A DNA stretch of 64,000 bases from Nitrospira sp. (GCA_018242765.1 JAFEBH010000001.1:117371-181370); one strand, 5' to 3'; shown: positions 38,509 to 49,251, numbered from the stretch's first letter. A program made the numbers and translations. The notes: generated by a model from the sequence alone, not told the origin.

Positions 38509-40380
38509 GTGGCGACGGCCCATTATCCAGAAACAGAGTTCGGTGACCTTCATCGGCGGCTGCTCATTCTCCGTATGGGGCTTCTGCTGGTTGTGGCGCT
38601 GCTCGGGCTGCGTCTCTGGCATCTGCAGATTCGCGAGGGGCCCTACTATCGCGATTTGTCTGAAAACAATCGGACCAGACAGGTCCTGCTGGAGCCGGCC
38701 CGCGGGTTGATCTACGACCGGCATGGGGTACTTCTGGCGAATAATGTGCCGAGCTTCAGCCTCTATGTCACCTTGGAAGACGTGAAGGATCGTGAGCTTT
38801 TGGTAAAGCAGCTGACCGACCTGCTCGGTCTTGACGCCGCCCTTGTTCGGAAAAAACTGGCCGCCAAGGGGAGTAAACTGCTTCCACGAAAGATCAAGGA
38901 CCGAATGACGTTACGCGACGCCACATTGGTGGAATCGCACCGTCTTGATCTGCCCGGTGTCATGATTCAGGTGGAATCGCAGCGCAATTATCCTGGTGGG
39001 ATGACGGCTGCTCACATCCTGGGCTATGTGGGAGAAATTTCCGGGGAGCAACTGGAGAAGCCAGAGTTTCTTGATCTCCATCAAGGGAGCGTCGTGGGAC
39101 AGTATGGCGTGGAAAAGTCCTATGATCGACATATGCGGGGCGTCGCCGGTCAAAAGAATGTGGAGGTCGATGCGCTCGGCCATGAGAAGAGGGCAACGGT
39201 GGTCGAAAAGCCGCAGGCCGGCAATGATCTGTATTTGACCATTGATGCGCGACTTCAGAAGGTGGCGGAAGACCTGCTGGGTGAAGAGCAGGGGGCCATT
39301 GTTGCGCTCGATCCGAATAATGGGGATATTTTGGCCATGGCCAGTCGTCCTGGGTTCGATCCCAATGTCCTCTCGCGGGAACTCACCGCAAAACAGTGGG
39401 TAGAAATCGTCCAAGACGAGGGGCGTCCGCTGAACAATCGGGCCTCACAGGGACAATATCCGCCCGGCTCGACCTTCAAGATTCCGATGGCCATTGCCGC
39501 GTTAGAAACGAAAACCATGTCACCGTCCAATACAGTGTTTTGTAATGGAGGCTACCAGTTCGGGAAACGGCTGTATCACGACTGGAAGGCTGGTGGACAC
39601 GGGTATGTGGATCTCCATAACGCCTTGGTCCATTCCTGTGACGTATATTTTTACACGGTCGGGCAGCGTCTGGGGATCGACGTGATGGCGGAATTCGGGA
39701 AAGACTTAGGCCTTGGGAAGGTGACCGGGGTGGAGCTGCCATCCGAGCGGTCGGGTATCATGCCGTCAACGGCGTGGAAGCAGAAGGCGAAGAACGAGCA
39801 GTGGTTGCCGGGCGAAACGATTTCCGCCGCGATCGGGCAGGGCTATGTCACGGTGACACCGTTGCAAATGGCGAGCCTCATCGGCACGGTGGCGAATAAC
39901 GGCATTAGTTACCGTCCTCGATTGGTTCAGGCGGTGATGGACCGCATGACGGGTAACCTTCAAGAGCTTCCGGCGGTTCCACGTGGGAAGCTCTCGGTGA
40001 AGCCCGAAACCTTCCGTGTCATTAAAGACGCGCTGGCCGATGTCGTAGCCAAAGGAACGGCGACACGAGCCAAGTCCTCAGTGGTGACGATTGGGGGCAA
40101 AACCGGTACGGCGCAGGTGGCGGCCCTCCGCACCGGGCCTGAGGAAAGTATCCCCAAAAAGTTCAGAGACCATGCATGGTTTGTGGCTTTTGCGCCGGTC
40201 GAGTCTCCCAAGATCGCCGTGGCCGTGATTGGTGAACACATGGGGCACGGTGGGGCGGCGGCTGCCCCACTCGCAAAGGAAGTCATCGAAGCCTATATGA
40301 AATTGACCCCACAGGTACCGGCGGTCATCTCAGAGCGTTCCAGCATGGAAGAGCCTGGACGGTTCTCGAACGACTCATGA
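38509..40380 (+). CDS. mrdA: Penicillin-binding protein 2, elongation transpeptidase
   Basis: This class B penicillin-binding protein crosslinks peptidoglycan in side-wall growth. The 623-residue protein has a membrane anchor (residues about 21-37) and a dimerisation domain from RGLIYDRHGVLLANN. The transpeptidase domain has the catalytic Ser321 in PPGSTFK, an SCD variant of the SxN motif (HSCDVYFYTVG) usual in PBP2, and KTGTAQ near residue 529. The start is GTG 38509. It overlaps rodA by 4 bases, the expected pair of polymerase and transpeptidase. Confidence 0.97.
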   Translation: MATAHYPETEFGDLHRRLLILRMGLLLVVALLGLRLWHLQIREGPYYRDLSENNRTRQVLLEPARGLIYDRHGVLLANNVPSFSLYVTLEDVKDRELLVKQLTDLLGLDAALVRKKLAAKGSKLLPRKIKDRMTLRDATLVESHRLDLPGVMIQVESQRNYPGGMTAAHILGYVGEISGEQLEKPEFLDLHQGSVVGQYGVEKSYDRHMRGVAGQKNVEVDALGHEKRATVVEKPQAGNDLYLTIDARLQKVAEDLLGEEQGAIVALDPNNGDILAMASRPGFDPNVLSRELTAKQWVEIVQDEGRPLNNRASQGQYPPGSTFKIPMAIAALETKTMSPSNTVFCNGGYQFGKRLYHDWKAGGHGYVDLHNALVHSCDVYFYTVGQRLGIDVMAEFGKDLGLGKVTGVELPSERSGIMPSTAWKQKAKNEQWLPGETISAAIGQGYVTVTPLQMASLIGTVANNGISYRPRLVQAVMDRMTGNLQELPAVPRGKLSVKPETFRVIKDALADVVAKGTATRAKSSVVTIGGKTGTAQVAALRTGPEESIPKKFRDHAWFVAFAPVESPKIAVAVIGEHMGHGGAAAAPLAKEVIEAYMKLTPQVPAVISERSSMEEPGRFSNDS

Positions 40381-41498
40381 TCAATCCATTGACCGAACAT
40401 CGGGGGCTCGATAGTTTCGACATTCGCTACGTTGCGCTGATTCTCGCCATTCTCGGCATCGGCGTACTCTCTATTTACAGTGTCACGTATGGGCAGCGTG
40501 GTGTCGGGACGCCCTATTATCTCAAGCAATTAGTCTGGATCGGTGTCGGCGCTGTGGCGTTCCTCATCATGTGGGCATCGGACTATCACCACCTTGCCCG
40601 GTTTGCCTATCCGGCTTATGGCGTGGTCTTGCTGATGCTGGTCGTCGTCTTATTCGAGGGACGAACGAGCAAGGGGGCTCAGCGGTGGATCGCCATGGGT
40701 CCGTTGAGTTTCCAGCCGTCGGAGTTTGCGAAGCTCGTTCTTGTCTTGGTCCTGGCCCACTACTACTCGAAGGCCCCAAGGGTGGGGTGGTTGCAACGGG
40801 TCATCGTCCCGGGGCTCTTGGTGCTGCCTGGTCTGCTGCTTATTGTGAAGCAACCGGATTTGGGCAGTGGGCTGAGTTTTGTCGCCGTGTATGCGGCCAT
40901 GCTGCTTATGGTAGGAGTACGATCACAAGCTTTAGGGGTCATTTTATTGTTTTCGATCATGCTGTTCCCCTTTGCCTGGGAAGGGGCCTGGGGGTCCTTG
41001 CATGATTATCAACGACAGCGCATTATGGCGTTCGTTGACCCAGATTATGATCCAGGTGGGAAGGGGTATCACGCGCTGCAATCGAGAATCGCCATTGGGT
41101 CAGGGGAGCTATTGGGGAAGGGGCTCTACGGCGGAACCCAAAGTCAGCTGAAGTTCTTGCCGGAGGGGCATACCGACTTCGTGTTTGCCGTGTTCGCGGA
41201 GGAATGGGGATTCATGGGCGTGTTGGTGCTGTTGACGTTGTTTGTTGGGCTGATCTGGCTCTCGTTGGAAATTGCGTCCAAAGCGAAGGACCAGCTCGGA
41301 GCGTTGCTCGCCGCGGGAATCGTGGCGATGCTCTGTTTTTGTGTCGTGGTCAATATCGGGATGACTGCGGGTATGTTTCCGATCGTCGGCATCCCCCTGC
41401 CGTTGGTGAGTTACGGCGGAAGTGCCACGATTATGACCATGGCGGCGTTGGGCTTGCTGTTGAATGTCAAACGCAAGCGGCTGAGCTTATTTTATTGA
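40377..41498 (+). CDS. rodA: Peptidoglycan glycosyltransferase RodA
   Basis: RodA, a SEDS-family polytopic membrane protein, polymerises glycan strands with PBP2. The 373-residue product has about ten helices and SEDS motifs: GPLSFQPSEFAKLVLVL, KQPDLGSGLSFVAVY, FLPEGHTDFVFAVFAEEWGF and GIPLPLVSYGGSATI near the C-terminus. It starts at the ATG overlapping the mrdA stop. A small 7-bp hairpin (41501-41515) follows the stop but has no T-tract. Confidence 0.97.
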   Translation: MINPLTEHRGLDSFDIRYVALILAILGIGVLSIYSVTYGQRGVGTPYYLKQLVWIGVGAVAFLIMWASDYHHLARFAYPAYGVVLLMLVVVLFEGRTSKGAQRWIAMGPLSFQPSEFAKLVLVLVLAHYYSKAPRVGWLQRVIVPGLLVLPGLLLIVKQPDLGSGLSFVAVYAAMLLMVGVRSQALGVILLFSIMLFPFAWEGAWGSLHDYQRQRIMAFVDPDYDPGGKGYHALQSRIAIGSGELLGKGLYGGTQSQLKFLPEGHTDFVFAVFAEEWGFMGVLVLLTLFVGLIWLSLEIASKAKDQLGALLAAGIVAMLCFCVVVNIGMTAGMFPIVGIPLPLVSYGGSATIMTMAALGLLLNVKRKRLSLFY

Positions 41499-41658
41499 GA
41501 CCTGTTGAACAGGTGGGCCATCGAGGGCCGCTGTTCGGAGCGTATAGAGTGTTGATTGCCAATGGAGCTGGTTGTATGGATGAGGTGCCGATCCGGGTTC
41601 TTTCCCGCATCACTCACCGTCCGTTAGTCTCTGTGGCCATGAACCAAAAGGAGTGTGT

Positions 41659-43167
41659 ATGGGAAGTGAAATTGCGATAACGGTCGCGCGGGAAGAAACT
41701 CGTGTCGCCGTGCTTGATGGCAGTGTCGTTACGGATTTATTCGGAGACCGGGCGAAGCACAAAGATTTTGTGGGGAATATTTACAAGGGACGGGTCGCCA
41801 AGGTCTTGCCGGGGATGCAGGCGGCTTTCGTCGATATCGGGCTGGAGAAGGCGGCATTCATGCACGTCTCGGATTTGTTAGTAGAGGCGGAGCCCGGTGA
41901 CATGTTGGTTGAAGCGGAAGAAGACGAGAAAGACTCGGACATGCTGCGGCCGAAACGTCAGAGTGCGAAGCCGATTGAGCAGCTCCTGAGCGAGGGGCAG
42001 GAACTGATGGTGCAGATCTCAAAGGGGCCGATCGGCACCAAGGGGTCTCGAGTGACCACGTATGTCTCGCTGCCTGGGCGATACCTAGTGTTTATGCCGA
42101 ATGTCGATCATATCGGTGTTTCCAGACGGATTCCACGAGACGAGGAACGGGCTAGGCTGAAGGACATCATGCGCCGAGTTCGGCGTCCGGGGTACGGGTA
42201 TATCGTGCGGACGGTCAGCGAAGGGGTCAAAGAAGATGAGCTGAAGTCCGACGTGGATTTTCTGCATGTCTTGTGGCAGGACATTTTGACGAAACGGGAG
42301 CAGCTTCCGGCTCCGGCGTTACTCCATTCAGACCTCAGCCTCAGCTTCCGTGTCGTCCGAGATTTGTTCAGTAAGAAAGTGGATCGACTCTGGATCGATT
42401 CGCGAGAGGAGTACGACGCCATTCGGAGTTTTGTCCAGCGTTTTTCTCCGGAGCAAACGGCCCGGATTCACTTATATGACAAGGATGAGCCGTTGTTCGA
42501 CCATCTTGGCGTGGAACAGGAGATTGTCCGTGCCTTGAGCCGAAAGGTCTGGCTGAAGTCGGGCGGATATCTGGTGATCGATCATACCGAGGCGATGACG
42601 GTGATCGATGTCAATACAGGGCGGTTTGTCGGGAAGCGAGATCAAGAAGAGACGATCTTACGCAACAATCTGGAGGCGGCCAAAGAGGTGGCATATCAGC
42701 TGAAATTGCGTGGAATCGGCGGGATCATCATCGTTGACTTTATCGATATGGAACGGGAAAAAAATCGCGACAAGGTCTACCATGCGCTGGTGGATGCCAT
42801 GGGTTCGGATAAGGCGCGGACCAGGATTTCTCGGATCTCGGACCTCGGCTTAATCGAGATTTCCCGTGAGCGAGTCCGAGAGGATCTCTTACGCTCGTTG
42901 TCGGAACCCTGCCGGTATTGTGAAGGCCGTGGGTATACGAAGTCTCCCACGACCGTTGCCTACGAGATTTTTCGTGAGATCCGACGGATTGAGCCCTCTG
43001 CCGATCAGCAACGGATTATCGTGGGGGCGCACCCGACGGTTGCCGAGCTCCTTCAGGATGAAGAGCGTCATGGGGTCGAATCGCTGGAACGAGACTGCTC
43101 GGCAAAAATCATCGTGACACCGGACAGTCAGTTGCATCTAGAACAGTATGACCTTGTCGTATTGTAG
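41659..43167 (+). CDS. rng: Ribonuclease G/E family endoribonuclease
   Basis: RNase G processes rRNA precursors and mRNA. The 502-residue protein has an S1 domain near residues 35-125 (NIYKGRVAKVLPGMQAAFVDIG) and a catalytic DNase-I-like domain with metal aspartates in VIDVNTGRFVGKRDQEETI and IVDFIDMEREKNR. The CRYCEGRG zinc-link is in the C-terminal part. It lacks the long C-terminal degradosome scaffold of RNase E, hence rng. The ATG at 41659 has AAGGAG 6 bases upstream. It follows rodA by 160 bases, like many mre-rng clusters. Confidence 0.96.
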   Translation: MGSEIAITVAREETRVAVLDGSVVTDLFGDRAKHKDFVGNIYKGRVAKVLPGMQAAFVDIGLEKAAFMHVSDLLVEAEPGDMLVEAEEDEKDSDMLRPKRQSAKPIEQLLSEGQELMVQISKGPIGTKGSRVTTYVSLPGRYLVFMPNVDHIGVSRRIPRDEERARLKDIMRRVRRPGYGYIVRTVSEGVKEDELKSDVDFLHVLWQDILTKREQLPAPALLHSDLSLSFRVVRDLFSKKVDRLWIDSREEYDAIRSFVQRFSPEQTARIHLYDKDEPLFDHLGVEQEIVRALSRKVWLKSGGYLVIDHTEAMTVIDVNTGRFVGKRDQEETILRNNLEAAKEVAYQLKLRGIGGIIIVDFIDMEREKNRDKVYHALVDAMGSDKARTRISRISDLGLIEISRERVREDLLRSLSEPCRYCEGRGYTKSPTTVAYEIFREIRRIEPSADQQRIIVGAHPTVAELLQDEERHGVESLERDCSAKIIVTPDSQLHLEQYDLVVL

Positions 43168-43256
43168 TGGTGTCCTGTCGTAGCCGCTGATAGTCCACGG
43201 GGCAGCCGAATCCTCCTGCCGTGAGATGACTCCCCTTTGTGTGACCGAGGCCGAGT

Positions 43257-44375
43257 ATGGAAGAAGCCTTCCTGACCGCGTGGCTCTCCCTTCACGCCAT
43301 CGACGGCGTCGGAGATCGGACGTTACTGAAGCTCATTCACGCCTTTGGATCACCTGGTGCCGTGCTGCATGCCGCCAGTGATGAGTTGGTTGCAGCAGGG
43401 TGCAGCTCAGAATTAGCGGACGCGATTCGTCGGGGGCCGCCGGCGGAGATTCGTCGGCAGATCGATCGTCAGATTGCCTACGCTGTACGCCACAAGATTC
43501 AGACTCTGAGGTTCTTCGACGATGACTATCCGGCACGATTGAAAGCGATTCCTGACCCGCCACCGCTGTTATACGTGAGCGGAGCGCTGTCGCCCCAGGA
43601 TGCGGTGGCGGTGGCCATTGTGGGCGGACGACGGGCGACTCCTGTTGGAAGAGTGATGACGGAAGAGATCGCAAAGGACCTCGCGGAATGCGGCGTGACT
43701 ATTGTGAGTGGTTTGGCGCGTGGGATCGACGCGGCGGCTCATCGAGGCGCACTTGCAGGCAAGGGGCGAACGATTGCGGTATTGGGTTGTGGCATCGATC
43801 GAACCTATCCGTCTGAACATCAGACGCTCCGGCGGACGATCGAATCACACGGTGCCATTCTCTCGGAATTGCCGATCGGTGCGGCTCCCCAAAGTCACCA
43901 CTTTCCACGGAGAAATCGGATCATCAGCGGGTTGTCGCTGGGGGTCTTGGTCAGCGAGGCGACAACCGATAGCGGGTCATTGATCACTGCAAAGTTGGCA
44001 TTAGAGCAAGGACGGGACGTGTTTGCAGTGCCAGGTTCCATTAAAGAAGAAGCTTGTCGAGGGTCAAATCGCTTGATCAAGGAGGGAGCGAAACTCATCG
44101 AAAGTGCGCGAGACATTCTGGATGAGATTCTGCCCCAAGTCGATGCGCGACAACGGACCATGTTGCGGTTGGATCGCACGGTGGTGGATCCGGTGGCTCC
44201 GTTGCGTCACGAAGAGGCCAGGGTCTACGAGGCGCTGTCTTATGAGGCACGGTCGGTCGATATGCTTATTGAGCGCACCGGGTTGAGTGCGGCACAGGTC
44301 GTCGCAACATTACTCTCTCTCGAGTTGGGAGGGCGCATCCGTCAGTTGCCTGGTCAGCAATACATCCGTCTCTAG
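43257..44375 (+). CDS. dprA: DNA-processing protein DprA
   Basis: DprA loads RecA on incoming single-stranded DNA during natural transformation. The 372-residue protein has an N-terminal SAM-like region, a Rossmann core with VAIVGGRRATPVG, VSGLARGIDAAAHRGAL and SEATTDSGSLITAKLALEQGRDVFAVPG, and a C-terminal winged-helix domain (EARVYEALSYEARSVDMLIE). All core motifs are intact. Whether the organism is competent cannot be judged here. It lies directly ahead of topA, a frequent pairing. Confidence 0.96.
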   Translation: MEEAFLTAWLSLHAIDGVGDRTLLKLIHAFGSPGAVLHAASDELVAAGCSSELADAIRRGPPAEIRRQIDRQIAYAVRHKIQTLRFFDDDYPARLKAIPDPPPLLYVSGALSPQDAVAVAIVGGRRATPVGRVMTEEIAKDLAECGVTIVSGLARGIDAAAHRGALAGKGRTIAVLGCGIDRTYPSEHQTLRRTIESHGAILSELPIGAAPQSHHFPRRNRIISGLSLGVLVSEATTDSGSLITAKLALEQGRDVFAVPGSIKEEACRGSNRLIKEGAKLIESARDILDEILPQVDARQRTMLRLDRTVVDPVAPLRHEEARVYEALSYEARSVDMLIERTGLSAAQVVATLLSLELGGRIRQLPGQQYIRL

Positions 44376-44637
44376 AATGAGTAATGTGTGGAGCTGACGT
44401 CAGACGATAACCATAAAACGAATGAAAAAGTGGCTACGCATCGGGGACGGGAGTCCCTTTCTCTGATACAAATAATCTGCCGTCAGAAGCCCAAAGCCAA
44501 CAGTATCCTCGTTGCATCACCATTGGCCCATTCCCTTGTCTCACCGCAGCCGATTGTTCCCGACTGCCAATCTAGTTGCATGAATCTTCGATATTTGGTA
44601 CGGATGATACAGTTCGCGAGGCGAGGACGGAGTTACT

Positions 44638-46977
44638 ATGGCAAAAAATTTGATTATCGTTGAGTCGCCGACGAAGGCGAGGACGATTACAAAATATCTG
44701 GGCCGCGGTTATACGGTGATGGCGTCGGTCGGACACGTCAAAGACTTGCCAACCAGTAAGCTGGGCGTGGATCTTGAGAACGATTTTGAGCCGCAGTACG
44801 TCACGATCAAAGGCAAGTCGAAAGTCTTGTCCGAAATCAAGAAGAAAGCGGAAGAGGCAGATAAGGTCTTTCTGGCACCGGACCCCGATCGCGAAGGGGA
44901 AGCCATCGCCTGGCATCTTGAGCAAGAGTTGCTCGGAAAGTCGAAGAAGAAAAAGCAGGAAGGAAAGATCTTCCGGGTGTTGTTTAACGAGATCACGCAA
45001 TCGGCGATCAAACGCGCGCTGCAATCGCCAGGCGAGATCGATATGAACCTTGTCAATGCGCAGCAGGCTCGCCGCGTTCTGGACCGCATTGTCGGCTATC
45101 AAGGTAGTCAGTTGCTCTGGAACAAGGTGCGCCGCGGTCTCAGCATGGGGCGGGTGCAATCGGTTGCGATGCGGTTGATTTGTGAGCGCGAAGCGGAGCG
45201 GGAGGCTTTTCGAGCCGAAGAGTACTGGTCGATCACCGCGCTCCTGGCCGGTACCGATCCGCCTTCGTTTGAAGCCAAACTCCATAGTATCGATGGCGGA
45301 GAAGCTTCGATTGAACATGCCGAACAGGCTGGTCGCATCGTCGGCGAGGTTCAAGGCAAGACATTCGTCGTTCAATCGATTGAACGACGCGAAAAGAAGC
45401 GCAACCCTGTTGCACCGTTCATTACCAGTCGGCTGCAGCAGGAAGCGTCGCGCAAGTTACATTTCTCGCCGAAGAAGACTATGACGTTGGCGCAACAGTT
45501 ATACGAAGGGATCGAAATCGGTGCCGAGGGGGCGACAGGGTTGATCACCTACATGCGAACAGACTCGCCGCGTATTTCCAATGAGGCGATGGCTGATGCA
45601 CGGGAGGTGATTCAGTCGCGGTTTGGAGCAGAGTATCTTCCGGCTACGCCGAATGTGTACAAGACCTCGAAAGCGGCACAGGAAGCGCATGAGGCGATCA
45701 GGCCGACGTCAGCGGCCCGTGATCCTGAGTCGATCCGCCAGTATTTGGAACAAGACCAGTACAATCTGTACAAGCTGATCTGGAATCGATTTATTGCATC
45801 GCAGATGGTGCCGGCGATCTTGGATGTGACCCGCATCGATTCATCCCCGGTTGGCACGACCACTCGGTACATTTTCCGCTCGACGGGAACCGTCGTGAAG
45901 TTTCCGGGACATACCATCGTCTATATGGAGGGTGTCGATAAGGAAGCCCCCTCGCAAAAGCCCAAGGCTGACCAGGAGGCAGACGACGACGAACGTCAGC
46001 TGCCGTCACTCTCAGAAGGGGAGCAGTTGCGGCTTGTGGAACAGGAGGCGCAAACGGTACCGGGGTTGCTCTCGAAACAACATTTTACACAGCCACCACC
46101 GCGATACAACGAAGCGTTGTTGATCAAGGAACTGGAGGAAAAAGGGATCGGGCGCCCGTCGACCTATGCGGCAATTATTTCTACCATCCAAGACCGCAAG
46201 TATGTGGAGAAAACCGAAGGGCGATTGGTTCCAACGGAGACGGGGAAAACGGTCAATGATTTTCTGCTCAAGGGATTTCCTCAGCTCATCAACGTCGATT
46301 TCACTTCACAGCTTGAAGAACAGCTGGATGCCGTGGAAGAAGGCAATAAGCAGTGGGTGGCGGCGGTTCGAGATTTTTACGCGCCGTTCACCATGGAAAT
46401 GGAGCGCGCCAAGACGATTCCAGGTCCCAAAGATATCGTCGAGCCACCGACCAATATTCCTTGCGAGAAGTGCGGTCGGATGTTGGAGATCAAGTGGGGG
46501 CGCAATGGGAAGTTTCTCGCCTGTCCGGCCTATAAAGACGATCCACCGTGCAAGAATACCCAAAACTTCGAGAAGCTGCCGGACGGGACGATCAAAATTG
46601 TGCCGAAAGAGGAAATTACCACTGATCAGAAGTGCGACAAATGCGGTAGTCCCATGGTGGTGAAGACCGGACGCTTCGGGAAGTTCATCGCTTGTTCCGC
46701 TTATCCACAGTGCAAGACGACGAAACCGTTGGCACTCGGCGTGAAATGTCCCCAGCCGGATTGCGGAGGTGATCTGGTGCAGAAGCGGACGAAGAAAGGC
46801 CGATCATTCTTCGCCTGCAGTAACTATCCGAAGTGTGAATATGCCCTATGGGATCGTCCGATCCCCAAAGCCTGCCCCACTTGTCAGGCTCCGTTCCTGG
46901 TGGAGAAAGTCAGCAAACAGGATGGCCGGAGTGTGCAATGTCGCAATCAGGAATGCGGTTACCGCGAAGCGGGGTAA
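44638..46977 (+). CDS. topA: DNA topoisomerase I
   Basis: TopA relaxes negative supercoils. The 779-residue protein has the TOPRIM domain (LIIVESPTKARTITKYLG, APDPDREGEAIAWHL), the catalytic Tyr305 in ITYMRTDSPRIS, and GRPSTYAAIISTIQDR. Four C-terminal zinc ribbons follow, with CEKC, CDKC, CPQPDC and CPTC starts. Four tetracysteine units is at the high end for bacterial TopA. The ATG at 44638 follows a GGAG site; a 262-base gap separates it from dprA. Confidence 0.98.
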   Translation: MAKNLIIVESPTKARTITKYLGRGYTVMASVGHVKDLPTSKLGVDLENDFEPQYVTIKGKSKVLSEIKKKAEEADKVFLAPDPDREGEAIAWHLEQELLGKSKKKKQEGKIFRVLFNEITQSAIKRALQSPGEIDMNLVNAQQARRVLDRIVGYQGSQLLWNKVRRGLSMGRVQSVAMRLICEREAEREAFRAEEYWSITALLAGTDPPSFEAKLHSIDGGEASIEHAEQAGRIVGEVQGKTFVVQSIERREKKRNPVAPFITSRLQQEASRKLHFSPKKTMTLAQQLYEGIEIGAEGATGLITYMRTDSPRISNEAMADAREVIQSRFGAEYLPATPNVYKTSKAAQEAHEAIRPTSAARDPESIRQYLEQDQYNLYKLIWNRFIASQMVPAILDVTRIDSSPVGTTTRYIFRSTGTVVKFPGHTIVYMEGVDKEAPSQKPKADQEADDDERQLPSLSEGEQLRLVEQEAQTVPGLLSKQHFTQPPPRYNEALLIKELEEKGIGRPSTYAAIISTIQDRKYVEKTEGRLVPTETGKTVNDFLLKGFPQLINVDFTSQLEEQLDAVEEGNKQWVAAVRDFYAPFTMEMERAKTIPGPKDIVEPPTNIPCEKCGRMLEIKWGRNGKFLACPAYKDDPPCKNTQNFEKLPDGTIKIVPKEEITTDQKCDKCGSPMVVKTGRFGKFIACSAYPQCKTTKPLALGVKCPQPDCGGDLVQKRTKKGRSFFACSNYPKCEYALWDRPIPKACPTCQAPFLVEKVSKQDGRSVQCRNQECGYREAG

Positions 46978-47122
46978 TGCAACGAGGCACATGGTTTCTT
47001 TCCTGCTTTGAGCAAACCGCAATTTGGACGATGCCGCCGTATCTCACTTGCATCCGTGCATACTGCCGCAGGCTCGATAGTTTCGCTGAGCCGTTGAGGA
47101 AGTTCGTACTCCTACCTCACTC

Positions 47123-47728
47123 ATGAAGCTGATCAATTCGGCGTGTGTGATGTGTCTGCTTTGCGCAAGTATGGCCTGGTCCTTGCCGGCTGTTGCGGAT
47201 GATTCGTCTTCGACATGGGTTGGAAGGCAGACGGTTGGGCTCGTGATTGGTGGGATGTTGCCGGTTCGCTTGTTAGCGTCGCAGTCCTCAAAACTTAACG
47301 GGGTCGCGGTCCATCCTTCGTGGCAGGTGACGCTGACTGATCCGATTGGGGAAAGCTGGTGGAGTGGCGCAATGGCACTGGGGGCGGAAGCCGCACTCCT
47401 AGGCATTACGGAACCGACCGGGGCCTACGGGATCGGATTCACACCAAAAGTTATCTACACGTTTACCTCATTTGGCCCACTCCAGCCGTACATTGAAGGC
47501 GGTGGTGGCCCACTCTGGACGAATTTCGACGGCCGTATTCGGGAACAAGGATCGGATTTCAATTTTCTGGTCTGGGGTGGGGCCGGTGCGAATTATGAGT
47601 TGACCCCACGATGGGCGTTGAACATTGGAGTCCGCTTTAGCCACATCTCCAATAGTGGTTTAGATACTCCGAATAGTGGGCTCAATTGCCTGCTGCCGTT
47701 TGCCGGCATTTCTACCAGGCTTTTTTGA
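47123..47728 (+). CDS. pagL: PagL-like lipid A 3-O-deacylase
   Basis: The 201-residue product has a signal peptide (about 25 residues, cleavage near AVA/DDS) and then alternating beta-strand pattern typical of an eight-stranded outer-membrane barrel. The PagL active-site block is clear: RFSHISNSGLDTPNSGLN (about residues 170-187), with catalytic histidine and serine. PagL removes the 3-linked acyl chain from lipid A and modulates surface charge and immunogenicity. No lipid A synthesis genes are nearby. It ends shortly before the M20 peptidase. Confidence 0.85.
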   Translation: MKLINSACVMCLLCASMAWSLPAVADDSSSTWVGRQTVGLVIGGMLPVRLLASQSSKLNGVAVHPSWQVTLTDPIGESWWSGAMALGAEAALLGITEPTGAYGIGFTPKVIYTFTSFGPLQPYIEGGGGPLWTNFDGRIREQGSDFNFLVWGGAGANYELTPRWALNIGVRFSHISNSGLDTPNSGLNCLLPFAGISTRLF

Positions 47729-47852
47729 CGAAGCTCGTATGTTTCGCAACCACAATCGTGCCCATAGGCTGCAGCGATGTGGGCGCCGAATCTGCGTGGA
47801 TAGGCCACCACGATCAAAAGTCGTGGGAGGTCACTCAATCCATGAGGGTTCC

Positions 47853-49159
47853 GTGACACAGGGGTTTATCATTCTCAGGAGCGTGTTATCGAGAATCGTC
47901 TTTCTTGCGCTCGTGATTGGTCTCCCCAACCATGCTTCCGCTGCACCGGCTGAGCGGTCTGGTCCCTTGTTCAGGGTGAACGTCCGGCCGTCATCGAGAC
48001 GCTGCGGCAGCTTGTCACTATTGAGTCCGGTAGCCGAGACAGGGAAGGGTTGGATCACCTCGCAACGTTAATCGGCCAACGATTGGAGCGGCTTGGCGCG
48101 CACGTTCAATTTCGCGAACTGCCTTCTGCGGAGATCTATCGTCTCTTTGATACGCCTGAGGTCTTGGGCAAGATCGTCATCGGTCGCTTTCAGGGGACCG
48201 GCTCCCGGAAGATTATGCTCATGGCCCATATGGATACGGTCTATCCACGAGGCACGCTTGCCGCGAGGCCGTTTCGGATTGAGGGGAGTAGAGCCTATGG
48301 CCCAGGAATCGCGGACGATAAAGGCGGCATTGCGGCGATCCTCCATGCCATTTCAGTCCTGAACGCGATGGACTTCCGTGAAGTTGGAGCGCTGACGGTG
48401 GTGCTCAACGGTGATGAGGAAGTGAGCTCACCGGCTTCACGCGCCCTTATTCAACGACTCGCCGCCGAGCATGATGTGGTGTTGTCCTGCGAGCCACCCT
48501 TAAGCAGGAAGGACGAGATCACGCTCGCCACAAGCGGCATTGGTCTCGCGATGCTGACCGTGAAAGGTAAGGCGGCTCATGCCGGTGTGAATCCGGAACT
48601 GGGGCGGAACGCCATTATGGAACTCGCCCATCGCGTGCTACAAGCGAACGATCTGTCCGATTCTGAACGGCGCATCAAGTTCAACTGGACCCTCATGAAC
48701 GGTGGTCAGGTGCGCAACATGATTCCTGGCTTAGCCACCGCCTTGGCCGATGTGCGGGTGAATCGGCTAATCGATCTCACGTTTATCGAACAACGCTACC
48801 GCGAACGGATTGCGATGCAGGCCCCGCTCGTGCCCGATACTACCGTTGAGATAGGTTTCGAACCGCGCCGACCACCACTGGAACCCACCGATGCCTCGCG
48901 GGCGCTGGCCCGGACTGCCCAGGTGATCTATGCCGAGCTTGGCAGAACCTTAAACGTCGATGAGAGTGGGACGGGAGGAGGGACTGATGCCGCGTTCGCT
49001 GCTGTGTCCGGCAGGCCAGCCGTTGCGGAAAGCTTCGGCTTGATGGGCAATGGTTTTCACTCGTCAGATGAAGAGTACCTGGAGCTCGATTCGATCGAGC
49101 CACGACTTTATCTCCTCGTACGACTCATCATGGAAACCTCGCGGGCATCGAAAGGGTGA
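47853..49159 (+). pseudogene. Secreted M20 metallopeptidase (CPG2-like), frameshifted
   Basis: A GTG at 47853 opens a frame with a signal peptide (MTQGFIILRSVLSRIVFLAL and cleavage near ASA/APA). The rest of the protein is in a different frame, whose sequence PAVIETLRQLVTIESGSRDREG begins around 47973. The change is near 47965-47975 and requires a -1 shift, as if one base were missing. From 48050 the frame is intact to 49159. It has M20 zinc ligands in LMAHMDTVYPRG, GPGIADDKGGI, NGDEEVSSP and GTGGGTDAAFAA, and a final GNGFHSSDEEY. A CPG2-like glutamate carboxypeptidase is likely. A sequencing error would restore it to a full gene. Confidence 0.78.
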
Positions 49160-49251
49160 GATGGCTCACAACACTCGTGAAAACCTTTCATCGCCTTGTT
49201 CATGTGACATGCAAACAGCGCTATAGGTGGCCAGTCTGCTAGGATGCGGTG

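Noticed and set aside
41501..41515. Terminator after rodA
   Set aside because: The 7-bp hairpin has no T-tract and is probably incidental.
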